A DNA stretch of 64,000 nucleotides, from positions 54,722-118,721 of the forward strand of contig NW_003200804.1 of the NCBI RefSeq assembly GCF_000006405.1. Direction: 5' to 3'. The notes beneath the pieces were generated by a model. It searched no databases, was not told where the DNA came from, and was given only the letters and a program-made list of their open reading frames with translations. Every line of letters begins with the position of its first letter. The stretch's first letter is position 1. A program made the translations under genes and the position numbers. Positions 56,237 through 64,000 of this stretch are shown in pieces. Source of the DNA: Perkinsus marinus ATCC 50983. Taxonomy: Eukaryota > Perkinsozoa > Perkinsida > Perkinsidae.

Positions 56237-57098
56237 ATGAAACGAGCTCACGAAGTCCCTGATAGCAGCAAGGTCTTCGGGCCGCAGCTCCTATCAATGT
56301 ATGACGGTGAAACAACTGGAGAAGTGTATGTGGCATTGAAAGGGATCGTTTATGATGTGACACGTAAGTTTAAAGCTTGGTCCGCAATTCGAATGAAAAT
56401 CGACGACGCATTGGAAAATTCCTCTCTGAAGATTCTCACATGTCGACATGTTGATATCACATGTCGGGGCGCTCGGAGCGCCGCGCTCCCACGCGCTCAA
56501 TTTCTTAATAAAGAATCTTTCTTGTGTAGACCGACGAGACCTCTACGGCCCCGGTGGTAGATACCACCTATTTGCGGGGAAAGATGTCACGAGAGCTTTC
56601 GCTCTGATGAGTTTTAAACCTGAAGACATCGAAAACTCGAGGAGTACTGAGGGGTTTGAAGATGCTAACTGGCAGGCACTACAGGTGAAATTGATGCTCG
56701 TGAGTAGACTCTCTCATCCGCTCGCGAGCTCCACTTGTGTATAAACTGCTGTTCAGGAATGGGTTGACAAGTATGAGAGGTACGACAAAGTGGGAGTACT
56801 CCTCTATCCTGACGAAAGAAACTCGGAAGGGTCACTTGACCAAATCGCCGGAGTTTCCACAGAAACCCAATGTGACGTAGATGCAGAAGACTCAGCAGAA
56901 ACGATTGGGACGGCTCAACCAGTGCTCTCTGGTACTGTTCGGAAAACGTTGAAAATCCACAGGCGGAAAGTGGGGCACGTTGAGACCTCGGCGGCTGAGA
57001 ACGCGCGGAGAGCCTTGCAAGAGACAGGTAGCATCTTCTACCAGTCCTCCGATCTGCTACGCTTACTCTATAATGGCCATGCAGTCGCCAAAGACTAG
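56237..57098 (+). CDS. MAPR / cytochrome-b5-like heme-binding protein
   Basis: Member of the membrane-associated progesterone receptor family (PGRMC/neudesin-like). Exons 56237-56363, 56530-56684 and 56757-57098; 207 residues in frame; introns 166 and 72 nt. Domain: FGPQLLSMYDGETTGEVYVA, LKGIVYDVT, LYGPGGRYHLFAGKDVTRAF (heme-site Tyr in GGRYHLFAG), DANWQALQEWVDKYERYDKV then VG. No N-terminal TM helix, unlike PGRMC1; the C-terminal 110 residues (acidic, then basic KTLKIHRRKVGHVE) are extra. Heme and sterol/P450 partners are family knowledge only. It starts 58 bp after tRNA-Leu. Confidence 0.85.
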
Positions 57099-57650
57099 TG
57101 GAACGCTAGCGCATAATCGTGACTCGCGATTCGTGAGAAGCAGGGAGTGTTTGTAGGTATTTCGGAGGGAGGGATGCTGTGGCCAGGCAGCGAAGCTAAG
57201 GACTCTGGAAATGAGTGAACAGATATTTTCATGTGATCTTTGAGCCATCCATTTTTACTGATCGCCCACTTACAGTGGTATTGCGTCAGAGGCTGCATCG
57301 AAGCTGCCTTCCGGTTGGTAGTGCGTATTTGGTAGGGATTTGCATCTTCATAGCAGCCTTCAGAAGGCCAGACATGCCACAAGTATTACTGCTTTGCCCG
57401 AGTCTGCCAATTTCAAAATAGCGCGTGACGCTACAAGCTTAAAACAGTAGTAGAGCATATCAGGCGCTTCCGTACGGTCGACTTAGTATACGGACTCAAT
57501 AGACTTGGTACTGTTGGGGGAGGGTGTCAATGTAATCAAGCCTTCTGGATGGATGCTATAGCGGGACTACGATGCTGACTGGATGTGATGGTGTGAACGC
57601 ATAAAGCTCTATGCCTTATGAAGGCCTGTCGGTGTAAGTGAGAGCAATTT
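57099..57650. other. Intergenic region, nothing recognised
   Basis: 3' flank of the MAPR gene. No gene seen. Confidence 0.4.
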
Positions 57651-58000
57651 TCGGCCGGGGCGGCTATGCCACCGCCCTAAGATATATCTCAGTGCGATCA
57701 ATTCCTCAATTGGTGAGAAAAATTTTGTCGGCCGGGGCGGCTATGCCGACGCTTCGAAATATTCATGAGTACGATTAATTCCTCTGTTGGTGAGATCAAT
57801 TTTGTCGGGCGGAACGGCTGTGCCAGCGCTCCAGTATATGTCTTAGTACAATGAATCTCGCTGTTAGTGAGATCAATTTTTTTATGGCGGGGCGGCTATG
57901 CCACCGCTCCAATATATGCCTTAGTACAATGAATCTCGCTGTTAGTGAGGTCATTTTCTCGGGCGTGGTGGCTATGCCAACGCTCCAAGTGCAATTAATT
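57651..58000. repeat. ~77-bp tandem repeat, about 4.6 copies
   Basis: Units of 74-80 bp share TCGGCCGGGGCGGCTATGCC, (A/G)(C/G)CGCTCCAATATAT, CTTAGTACAAT(T/G)AAT and GTTGGTGAGATCAATTTT. Copies 3 and 4 are the closest pair. No coding sense; the GC-rich head and AT-rich tail alternate regularly. Confidence 0.82.
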
Positions 58001-59140
58001 TGGCAGGCGCATGAGATAGGAAAATCAATTCTGACGGCATGATCGAAATAACTCCAATGATTATGAACTGTGTCAGTTTAATTGCTACTATGGCCGATTC
58101 AACTCGAGGGGCAGATATGCCATCGCTGAAGCCATAGTAGCTCTCATCTCTCTAGTAATCACCTTAGATTGCCATGATCGAATAGGAACGCCCTCGCGCA
58201 CCTTTAAATCAACAACAGAGAATCCTTAGAAGCTTAGTGAGCGAGTCGCAGAACTTCTACGCGGGAAGAGGCGTTGATATGAGCCGGGAGACGACGCAGT
58301 CCTTAACGCCATCGCCACGTTGAAATCCATCAGAGCCGATTATGTACTAACTGTACTATTTTGGGCCGAGAAGCAGTCTAACAATATGGCTAATTGGACG
58401 CCACAGGACGAGAGCGATACACTAGCAGCCGGACTGTTCTTCATAGGTTCGCGAGTTGACGTTTCTGGTGATGCTAAAATTTCATGATTGGCTGCGGAGT
58501 TTGGTTAGACTTAGTTATTACGAATGACGCGTTATTGACTGGATCAAGCAAGCGACTGACAATTTGTATGTAATAAACACACAAGAGCTACTGCTGTGTG
58601 AGCGTAGAAGGCATTAAGCATATAGCAATATAATCAACTCCCACTTCCCCGTCCTAGGGCTCCTGCGTAGGCTCTAGCGTCCTGAATCAATTGGAAATCG
58701 CCTACCATTGATGTCACTGATGCGCGGCCAGCCAGTTCAAATATGAATCGTCTCACTTAAAAGATGCGTGCGGGCTCATCGTGTTCATAGCGTTCATTCA
58801 TTCGGACATGAATTATGTGATAAACTATAAGCCTCGAGCGCTGGTGATGCTCAACTCAAGCGCCGATCACGTTGATAGCTCCCAAGTCCGCAGCCGCAGA
58901 GCGCACGTACGGCGGCCACAGGCTGACGGATGAGAGTATTATTGACGGCACTGTACGACAACACCATAATAAGTGTGAGAGAGGTTCTCCCGTAGATGAG
59001 GAGAGTATTTTTACAGATAAATGATATCACGCTCTGTCGTCCATCACTCCCCATCAAAATGACAGAAACTGTACAATTTCGAGCCTAGACCCATCGAGAG
59101 GTATGAAGCTCTTCTTAACATACAAGCAGCAGCACTACAT
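58001..59140. other. Intergenic region, nothing recognised
   Basis: About 1.1 kb. A faint extra repeat echo (GGCAGATATGCCATCGCT near 58110) lies beyond the array. Short frames only. Confidence 0.4.
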
Positions 59141-59716
59141 CTAGTTAGCTGCCTTAGCCTTGGGGAGGCGGGTACCGAGAATTCTGTTGAGCTTGCTGAT
59201 GATGGCTCCGTTAGGTATCGCCTTACCAGACTCGTACCTATGTGGCGAAATGAAGATAGACGAGATCAACGGGATCAATCTTACTCATTAATGACGGTGG
59301 GCTTCTCATTGATTGCCTTGGCAAGGTCAGCCTGGCTCATCTTCTTAGCCAGCCTTGCTTGCTGGAGGGCATGTCGGAACTCAGTGCTGATGTGGGGGTG
59401 CTTGTACACCTATATAATGGTACAGTAGTGGACCAGAAGGGCATGCTGCATTTCACTGTCCTACAGCGTTGTCCTGATCAAGCTTGGCAGCGTTGGCGGG
59501 AAGTCCCTCTTTGGTACTCATGTTCTGTCCGCCACGCCACTTCGCAGTCACTTCAACGTCTTGACCAGTCCTGAACCAAACGACCATCACAAGCCTGCCT
59601 CGAATTGAGATTGCTTACCTCCTGGCGTCGTTAACTGCAGTCCTGCTAGCAGGGTTCTTCGGCCGACCCTTGTTGAGAACCACAGGGTTCCAATCCTGCG
59701 ACACGTCAGCTGCCAT
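59141..59716 (-). CDS. Multiprotein bridging factor 1 (MBF1)
   Basis: Transcription co-activator bridging TBP and activators; also acts at stalled ribosomes. Exons 59716-59619, 59570-59465, 59409-59285 and 59237-59141 give 141 residues in frame; introns 48, 55 and 47 nt. N-terminus: VSQDWNPVVLNKGRPKNPA. C-terminal helix-turn-helix: FRHALQQARLAKKMSQADLA, KAINEKPTVINEYESGKAIP, NGAIISKLNRILGTRLPK, the conserved MBF1/Cro-type HTH. Length is normal for the family. Confidence 0.95.
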
Positions 59717-60250
59717 GCGAACCATTTTATTTAAATATAAAGCCAATGATCGACTGGTACAGACAATGTTGGAGCTGAGGTGAATACCGGATGGTTACGT
59801 GCTTATATGAGCTAACCATTTGTTTTAGCGCGCGCCATGTTGAGATCAACGTAGCACGGGCAACCCAAAGATCCCCGGATCAATTCCCGGCAGCTTCAAT
59901 TTTCGGTTTGGATGCAGTAATATAATGTCGGATAGAGTACGTTTTCCATTTTACGTACTCTAGCTTCAACCTTGTTTGGTCGGCCCTGAGAATCGCCAGT
60001 TAGCCTTGAGCAAGACTCTTGAGTTCGAGTCTTCATTTCGTGTGTTCGAAGACCAACGATAAAGCTAGCACTGGACAAGATTTACACTGCTCTTTCACTC
60101 ACCAGCTGCTTTAATTTGACCTCAGACACATTTCATGTTCCTCTGGCATTAACAAGGATCAGAGTGTTGTGTTCGGCGAGGGTGTGATATTCCACTTGAG
60201 GAGGATTTTCTCTCTTTTTATTCTCATCCCCCGTTTGAGGAGTATCGAGC
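59717..60250. other. Divergent promoter region of MBF1 and Rpt2
   Basis: MBF1 (minus) and Rpt2 (plus) start 534 bp apart, head to head. No gene or known motif was recognised between them. Confidence 0.4.
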
Positions 60251-62356
<2,106 letters not shown>

Positions 62357-62579
62357 TATCCCCGTGATAGGATTGAGATACTTATTGTGTTTCTTACCGA
62401 ACACCAAGATGGCACTGCTGTGTTTCCAAGTGAAAGAGTTCGAGTGAACCGCGTCAATATTGAATTGAGACATAAAGCACCGTATGGACTAACACAAGGT
62501 CGGCTTTGGTGGGACATCTGATGAATACCATAACTTGTAAGATTCTCCATGGGTCTTCGTTTGAGACTCTCAAACGACT
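62357..62579. terminator. Shared 3' flank of convergent Rpt2 and PACRG genes
   Basis: 223 bp between the two stop codons; both 3' UTRs and polyadenylation signals must fit here. No canonical AATAAA was seen. Confidence 0.3.
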
Positions 62580-63928
62580 TCAATAGACACAACTCTCGTA
62601 CGTGGGTATCATGTACTTGATGTTAACGAATGCATCTTCACCTCCAGTCAACTCCAGCACGTTCAGTGTTTCTTCGATGAGAGTTCCTAGCAACAAGGTG
62701 GGACAGAGGTCTGCTGAGGGTATACCGTACCAAGATTCCGCCAATCTTCCTTCCGCTGGGCGTAGTCTATCACATTCCACGTGTTCCGCTTCTTGGGTTT
62801 GAAGATACTCATAATTGGCAGAAGATGCCGGTAGTACGGCACTAAGGCTTCGCCAACCATAGGAGAGGTTTTAGCCAACAGCTGTAGCACGTGTAGAGTG
62901 TTCACCTGCTCAGCTGTGATATAGGCATTGTTAGCGTCGATGCCCCTAGGCCCTACCACAGTCTCTGGGTCCCTTGTATTCAAAGCCTGTCTTAGCGGCA
63001 CCACCAACTGTGGGACTGCTGATAGTATCTTAGCCTCATTTCCTTCCTTGATCAGGGTTAGACAAGCCTCACGGGCCATGAATCGGTATCTAAATCGCGA
63101 TGTGACCTATTGTGTGATCTTTTTCCATCTTACGGTTCACTCTTTTCTCTCGTACCGTCGACGAACACGGGCAGAAAGTGCTGATAGTCAAGTTTTGATG
63201 GAGACACTCTCCACTCAAGATAACATTTGGCTCCTGATATGGACAGTATAACACAAAATCCTACAGCCTTCTTAGCTTAGTTGGTAGAGCACCCGCTTAG
63301 TAAGCGGGAGGTCGTCGGTTCAACTCCGGCAGAAGGCTCATTTGACCATCCGACAAAATTTTTCAACTTACCGTGCTTTATGACAAAAGGCATATCTCCT
63401 CTTTCATACATCCTTTTGAATTGCGTCGCGGGATGTTCACTCGAATCAAAGATTCGGCTTTTCTTCTCTAATCTCAAATCCCGTCGCCAACGGGTACTGC
63501 CCGCTCTCGGTGGACCAGGACCCCATGTCGTGAATCTAAGTCGTCAGAATATGTCTCCCGAGAGTGGCAGATCAAATCAGTTGAATCATATTTTATCCTA
63601 GCAGTCGTATTTGAGCAACAGAAGAAGCGTGATATTCGCTGACATACCTGGTCTTCCCCAAACATACAGCAGGGCCATTCTGTTCAGAGAGAGTATGGAA
63701 AAAGTCCAGACCAAGCTCCCGAGCAGATACACCTAGATTTTGATGACTTACTTATGGAGCTGAGAGCACTGCTGTCCTACTTTTCCCTAGGTTGCGTCGG
63801 CGTGCCTCTCCACTGTGACCCTTCCCAACAACAGCTAATGATGCGCTGGCCCTGAGGGGTCTGGGGATTGGATCAGTTTGCAGAGCCCTCCTTGACTTCT
63901 CCACTGCCGCTAGGGATGAGGTATGCAT
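62580..63928 (-). CDS. PACRG: Parkin co-regulated gene protein (PACRG)
   Basis: Microtubule inner-junction protein of axonemal doublets. Seven exons: 63928-63820, 63732-63648, 63535-63372, 63233-63134, 63089-62957, 62905-62731, 62686-62580; 290 residues in frame. Landmarks: [93 protein letters not shown], and the family C-terminus [17 protein letters not shown]. Introns are 87, 112, 138, 44, 51 and 44 nt. The third holds an antisense tRNA gene. The fifth (62906-62956) is 51 nt with no stop, so its retention would add 17 residues. The disordered N-terminus is longer than in animals. Presence of PACRG implies a motile flagellated stage. Confidence 0.93.
63266..63338 (+). tRNA. tRNA-Thr (anticodon AGU), antisense within a PACRG intron
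   Basis: Acceptor GCCTTCT/AGAAGGC pairs perfectly; D-arm TAGCTTAGTTGGTAGAGCA; anticodon stem CCCGC/GCGGG with loop TTAGTAA (anticodon AGT, read as IGU); T-arm GTCGG/CCGGC with loop TTCAACT, a C-for-G variation after TTC that keeps the loop length. It lies wholly inside PACRG intron 3 (63234-63371) on the other strand. A TTT-poor flank follows, so the terminator is weak or further on. Confidence 0.9.
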
Positions 63929-64000
63929 TAATCTGGTACTCGATAGACAACTACTCGGCGAGAATTACAGCTGAATTCTCAAATTTCAACGGCTAGTTTG

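Noticed and set aside
59850-59895. Possible tRNA fragment (GATCAATTCCCGGCAGC)
   Set aside because: T-arm-like only; no matching acceptor or anticodon stem nearby.

Overview
The window is a gene-dense nuclear segment of a unicellular eukaryote. Nearly every multi-exon gene is cut by GT-AG introns, most of them only 41-58 nt long; several gene models rebuilt here close exactly in frame. The mix of genes points to an alveolate, most likely Perkinsus (Perkinsozoa) or a close relative: a divergent tandem-RRM protein, short dense introns, a single-domain class III cyclase, Thr-rich secreted Cys-repeat proteins, and genes of flagellated cells (PACRG, TMEM231, MORN repeats). The organism is inferred from gene content and intron style; no rRNA, organelle or spliced-leader sequence is present to prove it.

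Layout. 1-5.2 kb: minus-strand RRM protein (runs off the left edge), tRNA-Gln(CUG), and an ArfGAP1-type Arf GTPase activator. 6-8 kb: two minus-strand proteins of unknown function. 8-18.6 kb: plus-strand run of methionine aminopeptidase 2, a NUDCD2-like CS-domain chaperone, an SLC35A-type nucleotide-sugar transporter, a Ser-rich coiled-coil protein and a HERC-type RCC1-HECT ubiquitin ligase with a 100-N assembly gap in the HECT domain. 18.8-28.2 kb: membrane class III nucleotidyl cyclase, membrane calcineurin-like phosphoesterase, MYND protein. 28.4-31.4 kb: an 18-copy 21-bp tandem repeat, then a secreted protein with four Cys-rich modules joined by Thr-rich linkers. 32.1-38.4 kb: an unknown minus-strand 383-residue protein, a PUB-domain protein, and two ciliary-type genes (TMEM231 and a MORN protein). 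38.4-41.9 kb: a PH/C2-like/DysF membrane protein and an F-box-like protein. 42.2-44.8 kb: two tandem SAM methyltransferases. 45-48.2 kb: weakly resolved minus-strand OTU-like and four-TM genes. 48.3-53.8 kb: an eIF4G-like translation factor. 54-59 kb: gene-poor DNA with an inverted repeat and two tandem arrays, tRNA-Leu(CAG) and a MAPR/cytochrome-b5-like protein. 59-64 kb: MBF1, proteasome ATPase Rpt2 and PACRG, whose third intron holds an antisense tRNA-Thr(AGU).

The most notable signals are two unusually long introns (206 and 222 nt) in unrelated genes 42 kb apart that are similar along much of their length, which is what introner-type intron insertion would leave, and the tRNA gene nested antisense inside a 138-nt intron of PACRG.
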